Source: Clostridia bacterium
GTDB taxonomy: Bacteria > Bacillota > Clostridia > Oscillospirales > RGIG8002
Assembly: GCA_017616855.1 (NCBI GenBank)
Contig: JAFZXI010000064.1
Span: 1-52,194, forward strand
Reading direction: 5' to 3'
Length of the DNA: 52,194 bases
Shown in pieces: positions 40,471 to 47,758 of this stretch; position 1 is the stretch's first letter; each line of letters begins with the position of its first letter. Below the pieces are notes generated by a model, which worked only from the letters and a program-made list of their open reading frames with translations, did no database searches and had not been told where the DNA came from. A program made the position numbers and the translations under genes.

Positions 40471-42253
40471 CGGTTTCCGCGTCCTTTCCGAGATCGAGGG
40501 TATAGACCCATTCGATAATGTCGCCGTCCTTTATGTCGTAGCTTCCGCAGCCGACGTCGGGCGTGTATTTATTGACTCTGTATATCCAGCCGGAAAGCGC
40601 GCCGTACTGCATTTCCGTGTAGCCGCCTATCGAACTGACGTAGACGGAAATCAGTCCGCCGGAGCCGGTGTAGCTGATTTTAATCTGGTTCGCTCGGGTA
40701 ACGGCGAGAAGCGCGTCGAATACGGTGTCGCCGTCTTTTATCACGTAATGCGTCGGCCTGAGGATGTATCCGTCCTCGGGGTAATCCTCGGCGACGCCTT
40801 CGAGGACGCGGCAGCTGATGCTTATCGTTACGGCGCTGTCGCCGTCGCTTGCGCTGTCGAGGTTGACGTTGTAATAATCCTTGACGGAGGTGAAGTTGAA
40901 GAATAGCGTTCCGCAAATCAGCATTATCGCGCCGATTGCGATCGGTATGATGTTTTTCAGCGTTGCCTGTTGGCGCACGCGCAAATAGACGCACGCGAAC
41001 GCGAACATCAGCACGATACCGCCGCAGACGTAATACTTATAGGAAATGCCTTTGGAGGCGGCTTCGTTTTCGAGAGCGGATGATGAATCGTCGGAAGAAT
41101 AACTTTCAGCCGACGAGGAGGCGACGCTAGTGTCGGATGAAGAATCAGCATAAGAACTCTCCGATGAATCCGAAGAATCAGACGACGTTTCCTCTGTTGA
41201 TAAGCTGCTGTTTTCGGGAGGTAGGGAAGAGCTGTCTTCTTCTGTGTTTTCGGGAGGCGTAACGACAGGCGGCTCGACTTGAGTGCCGCCGGACGTCCTG
41301 AATTTGTAGAAGGAGGTTTTTCCGGCGGAGAAGCGCTCCGCTGCGGTTAACGCACATGCGGCCTGATAGGTGGCGATGGCGTTTTTGACTCCGCCTTTAA
41401 CGTGGCAGTACGTGCCGTCAGAGGTTTGGTACTGACCGAGCGCGTCGTAAAGCGTGTGCCCGTTCTTAATGAAGCGGCCGTCGGATACCGGGTCGATACC
41501 GAGCGACGTCAGCGCGATAATGACCTGTGCGGTGCTTTCGCATGTAGGCATCGGCGGTCTGCCCATTCCTTTGTAATCGCCGTCCTCCGTTTGCCTTGAG
41601 GAAAGAAACGCGAGCGCTTTGTCTATCGCGGCGGCAACGTCAGCTTCGTTATTGTACGGAGCGAGCGCCTGAAGCGTCATGGCGGTGATGTCGATATCGG
41701 AGGAAGAAAACCCTTCGAGCGCCCAACCCTGCATATTGCCGTTTGAATCGGAAAGCTGATGTGCAAGGATATAGTCAATCAAAGAGCGGCGCGTGTTTGT
41801 TTTGCTTTCGTATCCGGCGCAGTCGAGCAGGATAAGCCCGAATATAACGTCGTTTATGTTTTCGCTGACTTTTTCTTCAAGCACCGAATAGACGAAGTCG
41901 TTGTCAACTCCGGATACCGCAAATGCGAGAGCGACGCGCTCTTTTTGAATGTGAGGGAGCGAGCTGCCGTTTGAGGCGACGAAGGTGTTAAGATACGATA
42001 GATACTTATCGCCGTTGATGGAGGGGTCGTGGCGCTTGATGCTGATATAAAGCCAATCGGAATTGCTCGTTCCCGCTTCGGGCGCGACAACATTGTCGAC
42101 GTATCCCTGCAGCGAGCCGCCCTCCGAAGCGAATGCGGAAAACAGCTTTGAAGACTGCGGGGAATACGCGCTTGAGGGTATGGCAATGCCTGCCGCGACA
42201 GCAAGTATCAGCAGCAGGCATGCTATACATTTTTTGAAAAACGTCTTATTCAA
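40463..42253 (-). CDS. Membrane-anchored transcobalamin-like protein: alpha/alpha toroid + DUF4430
   Basis: A 596-aa surface protein. Signal peptide ~1-29. Helical repeats of the terpene-cyclase/prenyltransferase alpha-alpha toroid type run ~40-315 (ALAFAVSG, GLILLDCAG, DIDITAMTLQALAPY, STAQVIIALTSLG). A Pro/Ser/Glu-rich linker (~325-395) follows, then two transmembrane helices (~406-424 and 434-454) joined by a basic loop (RVRQQATLK), and a DUF4430 (transcobalamin C-domain-like) domain ~470-590 with the GWIYRVN segment. Animal intrinsic factor and transcobalamin pair these same two folds. Positive-inside topology puts both binding domains outside. It starts on TTG 42253 with GGAGG five bases upstream and overlaps ecfT. 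Corrinoid binding is inferred. Confidence 0.82.
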   Translation of the reverse strand: MNKTFFKKCIACLLLILAVAAGIAIPSSAYSPQSSKLFSAFASEGGSLQGYVDNVVAPEAGTSNSDWLYISIKRHDPSINGDKYLSYLNTFVASNGSSLPHIQKERVALAFAVSGVDNDFVYSVLEEKVSENINDVIFGLILLDCAGYESKTNTRRSLIDYILAHQLSDSNGNMQGWALEGFSSSDIDITAMTLQALAPYNNEADVAAAIDKALAFLSSRQTEDGDYKGMGRPPMPTCESTAQVIIALTSLGIDPVSDGRFIKNGHTLYDALGQYQTSDGTYCHVKGGVKNAIATYQAACALTAAERFSAGKTSFYKFRTSGGTQVEPPVVTPPENTEEDSSSLPPENSSLSTEETSSDSSDSSESSYADSSSDTSVASSSAESYSSDDSSSALENEAASKGISYKYYVCGGIVLMFAFACVYLRVRQQATLKNIIPIAIGAIMLICGTLFFNFTSVKDYYNVNLDSASDGDSAVTISISCRVLEGVAEDYPEDGYILRPTHYVIKDGDTVFDALLAVTRANQIKISYTGSGGLISVYVSSIGGYTEMQYGALSGWIYRVNKYTPDVGCGSYDIKDGDIIEWVYTLDLGKDAETDD

Positions 42254-42256
42254 CTT

Positions 42257-42271
42257 AACCTCCGGGAGGTT
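42257..42271 (-). promoter_or_regulatory. Palindrome containing the ribosome-binding site of the transcobalamin-like gene
   Basis: AACCTCC and GGAGGTT (one base apart) make a perfect inverted repeat; the GGAGG of the downstream gene is one arm. A 5-bp hairpin with a 5-base loop could partly mask the site. The effect is likely modest. Confidence 0.4.
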
Positions 42272-42281
42272 ATTTTATGAC

Positions 42282-43907
42282 TTAGATGATATCACCGTGC
42301 ATAACGCCGGACTGACCGGCATCGAGATATTCTGTGCCGGGTTCTTCGCCGCCTGGAGCGGGAATGAGCTTCGCGGCAATGCGCAGGACGTAAAGCGCGT
42401 CGGCGACTGTGATTTCGCCGTCGTTGTCCATATCGCAAATCGCAAGTGCTTCATCAGTTACGGGCACGAGTTTTGCCGCAATGCGGAGGACTGCGAGGGC
42501 GTCGGATACGGTGATTTCGTGGTCATAATCCATATCGCCGATCATGTCGCGTACTTCGGGGAGCTCGACGGTGAAGTCCGGCGCAAAACGCAGCACGAGC
42601 GGCAGGCCGTTTTCTGCTTTTTTGTCGATGGCGACAGTGTGCGCGACTGCGGTAAGCAGATCACGGCTGAGCTTAATCTCGCCATTTTCGTCGGTTACGA
42701 ACTCATGTCCGTCGAAGAGAACGGTCATGCCGACAACGGGATTGGTCGTGACGACCGGGCTCCAGTCTTCGCCATAGGTCGTATCGTTGCTGACGAATCT
42801 GATTATATGCTTGTTAATATCGGTAATGTCGATTTCGGGATACTGCATTCCGACGCCGTAGGGATCGCCGAAGTAGAAGAGGATTTCGTCGCCTTCTTTG
42901 AGGAAGGTTTCGTTTATTCCGACTCCGGGTTCTTCGCCGTTGACGGTGTAAAGCCAGCCGTCCCAACCGCCGAACGTTCCGGCGGCATCGCCGTTAATGC
43001 TCGAGATATAGGGGCTTGCGCCTTCTGCTCCGATAACAGTGAGGGCGTCGCTGTGCTCGTCAGCGTAGATAATGAAATCCTGAACGGAGAGCTGCTCGCC
43101 GGTATAAGCCACCGTGACATCGTCATAGAAGAGATTTGAGTTGATGCCCTCGATGCGGAGTTTAACCGTCATTTCCGAAGTGGCTGCGGGAAGCTCGGGA
43201 ATTTCTATCTCGGCGTCGGGAGCGAAACGGAGCACAAGCGGCAGGCCGCTTTCGGCTTTTTTGTCAATGGAGATCGCGTATTTACCTGCGGGCAGGAGTT
43301 CGTTATCGAAAACTATCTTGCCTTCTTCGTCGGTGGTGAAGGTGGCTTCTCCGATGACGACCGTCATACCGACGACGGGATTGGTCGTGACGACCGGGGT
43401 CCAGTCTTCGCCATAGGTCGTATCGTTGCTGACAAAGCGGATAACTCCGCTGTCAATATCATCTGTGTCTGCAACGGGGTACTGCATTCCGACTCCGTAG
43501 GGATCGCCGAAGTAGAAGACAACGTTGTCGCCTTCGGAAAGGTTGTAGCCGTTTACGCCGACCGGGGGTTCTTCGCCGTTGACGGTATAGAGCCAGCCGG
43601 AGTATGCGCCGAGCGTTCCGGCAACGTCACCGTTTATGTCGGTAATATAAGGGTTGCTGCCGGTCGCGCCGACGACTGTTATCGTGTCGCTGTTGTTGTC
43701 GGCGTATATGATCAGATCCTGAACGGTAAGATTTGCTGAGGAATACTGAACGGTCAGCGTTTCATAATAATAATTCTGCGATACGCCTTCGATGCGAAGG
43801 GTAACGGTCATCTGATGCTGCGCTCCGGCGAATACTGCCATCGGAAGCGCCGCGGTCACGAGCGCGAACGCGAGAATGACCGCCAGAAGCTTTTTGACGT
43901 GTTTCAT
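42282..43907 (-). CDS. Secreted double-DUF4430 dockerin protein
   Basis: A 541-aa secreted protein: signal peptide ~1-27; DUF4430 domain 1 (~33-135, with SGWLYTVNGEEP); a ~100-residue beta domain; DUF4430 domain 2 (~246-347, DGWLYTVNGEEP); a second copy of the beta domain; and a dockerin (~457-515) with two loops (GDMDYDHEIT; CDMDNDGEIT), each followed by an ALxVLRIAAKL helix. The two halves are internal duplicates. DUF4430 is the family of the transcobalamin C-terminal domain. ATG 43907 has TGGAGGTAA upstream. It is the first gene behind the riboswitch and would be a dockerin-held corrinoid binder; binding itself is inferred. Confidence 0.83.
   Translation of the reverse strand: MKHVKKLLAVILAFALVTAALPMAVFAGAQHQMTVTLRIEGVSQNYYYETLTVQYSSANLTVQDLIIYADNNSDTITVVGATGSNPYITDINGDVAGTLGAYSGWLYTVNGEEPPVGVNGYNLSEGDNVVFYFGDPYGVGMQYPVADTDDIDSGVIRFVSNDTTYGEDWTPVVTTNPVVGMTVVIGEATFTTDEEGKIVFDNELLPAGKYAISIDKKAESGLPLVLRFAPDAEIEIPELPAATSEMTVKLRIEGINSNLFYDDVTVAYTGEQLSVQDFIIYADEHSDALTVIGAEGASPYISSINGDAAGTFGGWDGWLYTVNGEEPGVGINETFLKEGDEILFYFGDPYGVGMQYPEIDITDINKHIIRFVSNDTTYGEDWSPVVTTNPVVGMTVLFDGHEFVTDENGEIKLSRDLLTAVAHTVAIDKKAENGLPLVLRFAPDFTVELPEVRDMIGDMDYDHEITVSDALAVLRIAAKLVPVTDEALAICDMDNDGEITVADALYVLRIAAKLIPAPGGEEPGTEYLDAGQSGVMHGDII
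42721..43439. repeat. Internal near-identical direct repeats in the double-DUF4430 gene
   Basis: About 60 bases starting near 42741 and again near 43380 (offset 639 bases, 213 codons) are almost identical and encode VSNDTTYGEDW and TTNPVVGMTV in both halves. Neighbouring parts of the duplication are more diverged. This points to recent duplication or gene conversion. Confidence 0.8.
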
Positions 43908-43922
43908 AATATTACCTCCAAT

Positions 43923-43956
43923 AAAAATGCCTTTCCCGCTAAAGGGCGAGAAAGGC
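43923..43956 (-). terminator. Terminator hairpin of the riboswitch expression platform
   Basis: On the minus strand GCCTTTC-CGC pairs with GCG-GAAAGGC, followed by ATTTTTAT, 16 bases before the first gene's start. Position between the aptamer and the ribosome-binding site suggests conditional termination. Confidence 0.82.
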
Positions 43957-44147
43957 GCATAACAAAACAAACCGACATAAAGCCGGCGTTCAGTCCGCGC
44001 TTTTCATTACCCAAAAGCGTTCTCCGTGATAGCGGAGCCGAACTTTCTTCCGGTAGGCGACCCGACTTGTGACGTTTTGTCAGATACGGTAATGGCTGTT
44101 GCGGCGGATTCTCACCGCGCTTCTCCCGGGCCGGAAGAACTATTCAC
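43957..44147 (-). promoter_or_regulatory. Cobalamin-type riboswitch
   Basis: The minus-strand leader carries the B12-riboswitch core: GCGGTGAGAATCCGC followed by GCAACAGCC (about 44118-44095), and a B12-box-like AAGTCGGGTCGCCTACC (about 44068-44052). TTCTTCCGG (44138-44130) pairs with CCGGAAGAA (44053-44045) to close the aptamer. Further hairpins (CTCCGCTATCACGGAG; CGCTTTTGGGTAATGAAAAGCG) follow before the terminator. The aptamer looks compact; the exact subclass (adenosyl- or methyl/hydroxocobalamin type) is not settled. Corrinoid binding would be expected to switch off the five-gene import operon. Confidence 0.82.
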
Positions 44148-44156
44148 ATCGTTTGC

Positions 44157-44162
44157 ATTATA
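44157..44162 (-). promoter_or_regulatory. Extended -10 element before the riboswitch
   Basis: TGATATAAT on the minus strand (TATAAT at 44162-44157) lies about 10 bases before the predicted aptamer. No good -35 hexamer is seen, and some transcripts may also come from psd upstream, since no terminator separates them. Confidence 0.5.
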
Positions 44163-44213
44163 TCAATAAAACGGATGGTTTTATATGACGATTATTACTA
44201 TTTATATAAAAAT

Positions 44214-45050
44214 CTACTTATTCGGCGCGCCGCCAGAAACTGCGTTTCCGATGCGTTCTCCCATGACGACGGGGAACTCCTTGCCGCTGCCTGGTTCGAA
44301 TCTTCCTTCGACGTCTGCGGCGCCTTTTTCGAGCAGCAGAATGACAGTGCTTCCGCCGTAAAGGAAACGTCCCTTTTCTTCGCCGCGCTTGAAGGCGTGC
44401 TCTTCGTGGTAGTTGTCTATCTTTCCGACGAGCATCGCGCCGACTTCAATCTGAACGGCGTCGCCGAAGTTTTCGGTGTGCAAAACGGTGTATTCGCGGC
44501 AGTTTTCGACAAATACGGGCAAGCTTTCGAGCGCGGTCGGTCTTACGGTGTGCAGAAAACCGGGGATAAACACGTTCTTATCCTTGCGCCCGCCGTCAAA
44601 ATAGCAATACCTGTGGTAGTTGTCGACACAAAGGCGGAAGACAAGGCAGAGTCCGTCGTTATAGCGTTTCGCGAGTTCTTCGTCGTGCAGCAGGGAAGCT
44701 ACGGTATAGCTGCTTTGCTTTACCGGCAGTACGGTATCGCCGGAAATGCGATAGGCAGTCAACAATCCGTCGCAGGGAGAAATAAGAGCCGAGGGATCGG
44801 TGTCTATCGGGCGGTACCCCTCGCGTATCTGCCGGCAGAAACAGTCGTTAAAGCATTTGAAGTCATCGGCATAGTACTGCGATAGATCAATATTATTTTT
44901 TTTGACGAACTTTTTAATCAGGTGCTTCGAGCAGCGCGAGTTCAGATAACTCCCGCAAAGACGCGAAAGCCATCTGCGCTTGATGACTTTCAAGCACAGA
45001 CGGCCAAACGGATTATAATAAAGAAATCTGACGGATGCGCTTTCGCTCAT
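44214..45050 (-). CDS. psd: Phosphatidylserine decarboxylase
   Basis: A 278-aa proenzyme that converts phosphatidylserine to phosphatidylethanolamine. The self-cleavage site is GGST with the pyruvoyl-forming Ser234 (usually LGST), followed by VILLLEKG. Upstream catalytic stretches include SPCDGLL, NYHRYC and FIPGFLHTV. Length fits the Clostridial type II form. It ends the four-gene phospholipid operon; no terminator is visible between its stop and the riboswitch promoter 52 bases on. Confidence 0.92.
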   Translation of the reverse strand: MSESASVRFLYYNPFGRLCLKVIKRRWLSRLCGSYLNSRCSKHLIKKFVKKNNIDLSQYYADDFKCFNDCFCRQIREGYRPIDTDPSALISPCDGLLTAYRISGDTVLPVKQSSYTVASLLHDEELAKRYNDGLCLVFRLCVDNYHRYCYFDGGRKDKNVFIPGFLHTVRPTALESLPVFVENCREYTVLHTENFGDAVQIEVGAMLVGKIDNYHEEHAFKRGEEKGRFLYGGSTVILLLEKGAADVEGRFEPGSGKEFPVVMGERIGNAVSGGAPNK

Positions 45051-45063
45051 TATCTTTCGCCTT

Positions 45064-45810
45064 CTAATAAATTATAAGCAGAAGTGCTATAGCTATAAAC
45101 TCGATTATCCCTACGCCTACCATTATCAGCACTCCGCGCATAGTCGGCTTTTTGAAACTGAACTTTGCGAGGAAAAGGTAACCAGTTATCAACATCGTTA
45201 CAAAATAAAGAGGAGTGACGTCTATCTGCACGGTCAGCCCGAGAACGTATCTGAGAAGCAAAACCGTCGGGAAAATCAGCGCCGAGGAGGTTACCGGCAG
45301 GCCGGTATACATCATGGGCGACGCGGGGTTGTTTTGTACGCGTTCTTCTTCGGTCACGTTGAAGTAGGCGAGTCTTATCAGCGCCGCGAGAGAGAAGAGC
45401 ACGAGTATCGCAATCAGCGCAACTTTCAAAACAATATAATACCAGGCGATGTCGCCGAACAGCTCCTTGAATATGGCCGGAGGAGTTACTTCGGACGCTC
45501 TGGGGAATATCTGCGAAAACAGCGGGGAAGTGTTGAGCGCGGCATAGCCGATACAGGCGGGGAGTACGCCGAACGCGACTACGTCGGAAAGGGAATCGAT
45601 TTGTATGCCGAACTTGCGTCCGTGGTCGGTGCGGTCTTTTTTGGTTCTTGCGACCTTGCCGTCAAAGGCATCGCAGAGTCCGCAGAACAGCAGGAAAAAC
45701 GCGCCTATATAAGGGTGCCCGTTACCGGTAAGCGCAATTATCGAGCCGAGGGTGGCGGAGGCCAATGACAGATATGTAAGAATTACGGTATAATCAAATA
45801 TTCCTATCAT
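45064..45810 (-). CDS. pssA: CDP-diacylglycerol-serine O-phosphatidyltransferase
   Basis: A 248-aa membrane enzyme with about six to seven hydrophobic helices that makes phosphatidylserine from CDP-DAG and serine. The CDP-alcohol phosphotransferase motif is visible: D50-G-K-V-A54-R55, then after a four-residue longer gap G68, D72 and D76 (IDSLSD). It overlaps the flippase-like gene by 17 bases and precedes psd by 13, making a PS-to-PE pathway in one operon that uses the CdsA product. Confidence 0.92.
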   Translation of the reverse strand: MIGIFDYTVILTYLSLASATLGSIIALTGNGHPYIGAFFLLFCGLCDAFDGKVARTKKDRTDHGRKFGIQIDSLSDVVAFGVLPACIGYAALNTSPLFSQIFPRASEVTPPAIFKELFGDIAWYYIVLKVALIAILVLFSLAALIRLAYFNVTEEERVQNNPASPMMYTGLPVTSSALIFPTVLLLRYVLGLTVQIDVTPLYFVTMLITGYLFLAKFSFKKPTMRGVLIMVGVGIIEFIAIALLLIIY

Positions 45811-46894
45811 TTATGTTTTTTCTCCCCTTAAAGTAATAATACAGCATGAACAGCCCGCAGGCGAAAACGCAGATATAGAATGAAAGGGTTCTGCTCAACA
45901 ACTCGAGGGTTCCCGGCTCAACGCTCGACTTTGTGATAAGATTGCTGAAGCCGTCTATCATCAGATAGTCGGTTATGCCGATTGAACCGGGTATCGGCAT
46001 GAATGTGGATCCGAGCAGAACGTAAATCTGCATGACGAAGATGTTGAATATTTCCGCTCCGCGCCCTCCGAGCGCGATAAACGTAAACATCGTGACCGAT
46101 ATGACCGAAGCGCGCTGAAGGATGTTAATTCCGAGCACCTTGAACATCATCGGACGCTTTCCGTGCAGGTATTCGGCGTATCTGTCGTATTCCGCCATTT
46201 TTTCGTCAAAAGTGTTCAGAAGCTTGTCTTTATCACGGACGAGGTGAAGTTTCCCAAGCAGTCGGATAAGGCGTTTGCCGATGCCGTGGAGTATTCGCTT
46301 GTTCTTTATCAGCAGCAGCACGAGCGCGGCGAGCGTGAATTGTATTACGGTGCCGACTATTATCATGATGCGCGATACGACGCTGAATTTCAAGAAAAGC
46401 GAAGGGCGCGCTATGAACGCGAATATGCCGAGTACCGCGATGGAAAGAGTGTACATCAGCAGGTTGACCAGCAAGGCGATAGCGGCGAAAACGCCCGGGA
46501 TACCGTCCTTTATCATTACGTACGCCTGTGCGGGTTGTCCGCCGGTCGCGGACGGAGTAATTGAAGAAAAATAGAACCCGGTTGAAGAATAAAGCAATCC
46601 GCTTTTAAGGCGCCTGCCGTAGCCGAATGAACGGCATATATACATCAGCGAAAGCGCTTCAAACAGGATGTAGCCGAATGTGCCGCACACGGCGGCAACT
46701 ATCCACGGGGCGGAAGCGGAACTAACGCTTTTGAAGAATTCGCTGAAATGAAAGTTACGGTTAAACGAAGTTACCGCAACCACACTCAGCGCTGCAATCA
46801 CTATGAATAATACCGACCATAGGACGCGATGGGAGCGCTTATTGTTTTGCTCCCCGCCGATTTCGGGATCGGGAAGAAAGCTACTGCTGCTCAA
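45794..46894 (-). CDS. LPG-synthase-TM/UPF0104 (YbhN-type) membrane protein
   Basis: A 366-aa polytopic protein with about eight hydrophobic segments that matches the membrane half of MprF (lysylphosphatidylglycerol synthase TM family). It has the conserved SSITPSATGGQPAQAY stretch near 112 and the PIPGSIGITDYL stretch near 315. The catalytic domain of MprF is absent, so a lipid-flipping or transport role is more likely than aminoacyl transfer. It starts on TTG 46894 with AAAGGA eight bases upstream, inside the end of the PAP2 gene. Confidence 0.85.
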   Translation of the reverse strand: MSSSSFLPDPEIGGEQNNKRSHRVLWSVLFIVIAALSVVAVTSFNRNFHFSEFFKSVSSASAPWIVAAVCGTFGYILFEALSLMYICRSFGYGRRLKSGLLYSSTGFYFSSITPSATGGQPAQAYVMIKDGIPGVFAAIALLVNLLMYTLSIAVLGIFAFIARPSLFLKFSVVSRIMIIVGTVIQFTLAALVLLLIKNKRILHGIGKRLIRLLGKLHLVRDKDKLLNTFDEKMAEYDRYAEYLHGKRPMMFKVLGINILQRASVISVTMFTFIALGGRGAEIFNIFVMQIYVLLGSTFMPIPGSIGITDYLMIDGFSNLITKSSVEPGTLELLSRTLSFYICVFACGLFMLYYYFKGRKNINDRNI

Positions 46895-47624
46895 GTGGTA
46901 TATCCTTTCGATTCGCCTTGTTCAGGCGTTTTTCGTTAATCTTCGCAAAAACTTTGTCGGCCCTTGTGAACCGGCAGATCAAGAATCCGAGCTCGCACAC
47001 GAGTATACCCGCGGGTATGTCAATCAGCACGTGCTGATGTATAAAGACCGTTGATGCGAAAACAAGTATCGTGAACACGACCGAAAACGGCGCGTACCAT
47101 TTGCGTATTCCTTTGACATAAAATGACGTGCGCAGACAAAACCAGCTTTCAAGACAGTGAATTGAGGGAAAGAGGTTTATCATAGGCGTGTCTATGAAGT
47201 GCATGCAAGCTACGAGTGTGTAGAATACTCCGCTTCCCGCAATCTCCGGTTTCGTCATTTCCGTAGGGTAGATAATAAATACAATCAGGCAGATTGCCTT
47301 CGCGATGATTTCTCCGGCGGTGAAGCGGTAGCAGAGTTCTTCGCTTTCTCTTGCGATAAGGGTGAAACCGATAAACCACTGCACGTATGAAAGAACATAG
47401 ATTATTATAAATACCGGTATGAGCGGTATATCTACTCCGAGAAAAATCGAGTTGACGTTCGCGACGGTGTCCTCAGCGAGCAAATGCGTCGGGCCGATTA
47501 TGCCGAGCATTAAAAGCAGCTTGGGAAGATAGTATACGAAACAGTTGAATATGAAAACGGTCAAGAGGGGAATGACCGCGTATTTGGGATATATCTTTCT
47601 TAAAAGGTCTAATATCCGCTTCAT
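46881..47624 (-). CDS. PAP2-superfamily membrane phosphatase (Aur1/Ipt1-like)
   Basis: A 247-aa membrane protein with about six helices. The second PAP2 motif appears as FPSIHCLESW and the third as FIHQHVLIDIPAG with the catalytic His and Asp, the form found in the inositolphosphotransferase-like PAP2_3 branch. It probably removes or exchanges a phosphate on a lipid head group. It is first in the operon, with AAGGAG before its ATG and a clear promoter. The substrate is unknown. Confidence 0.85.
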   Translation of the reverse strand: MKRILDLLRKIYPKYAVIPLLTVFIFNCFVYYLPKLLLMLGIIGPTHLLAEDTVANVNSIFLGVDIPLIPVFIIIYVLSYVQWFIGFTLIARESEELCYRFTAGEIIAKAICLIVFIIYPTEMTKPEIAGSGVFYTLVACMHFIDTPMINLFPSIHCLESWFCLRTSFYVKGIRKWYAPFSVVFTILVFASTVFIHQHVLIDIPAGILVCELGFLICRFTRADKVFAKINEKRLNKANRKDIPLEQQ

Positions 47625-47691
47625 TTGCGACTCCTTAATTAAAGGCGCTTTTTAATTTCGGCATGATATGGTATTTTGCTTAATCATAAAC

Positions 47692-47720
47692 AGTATACCA
47701 AATTATTAAAATAATATCAA
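47692..47720 (-). promoter_or_regulatory. Promoter of the phospholipid operon
   Basis: Minus strand: TTGATA (47720-47715), 17 bases, TATACT (47697-47692) with TG one base before (extended -10). Confidence 0.82.
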
Positions 47721-47758
47721 GTTATTTTCATTTATTTTTAAAAAATATGGGGCGGCAA

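Noticed and set aside
42063-43139. 358-residue plus-strand frame over the DUF4430 genes
   Set aside because: Antisense to two well-supported secreted proteins and crosses the gap containing the ribosome-binding site of one of them.
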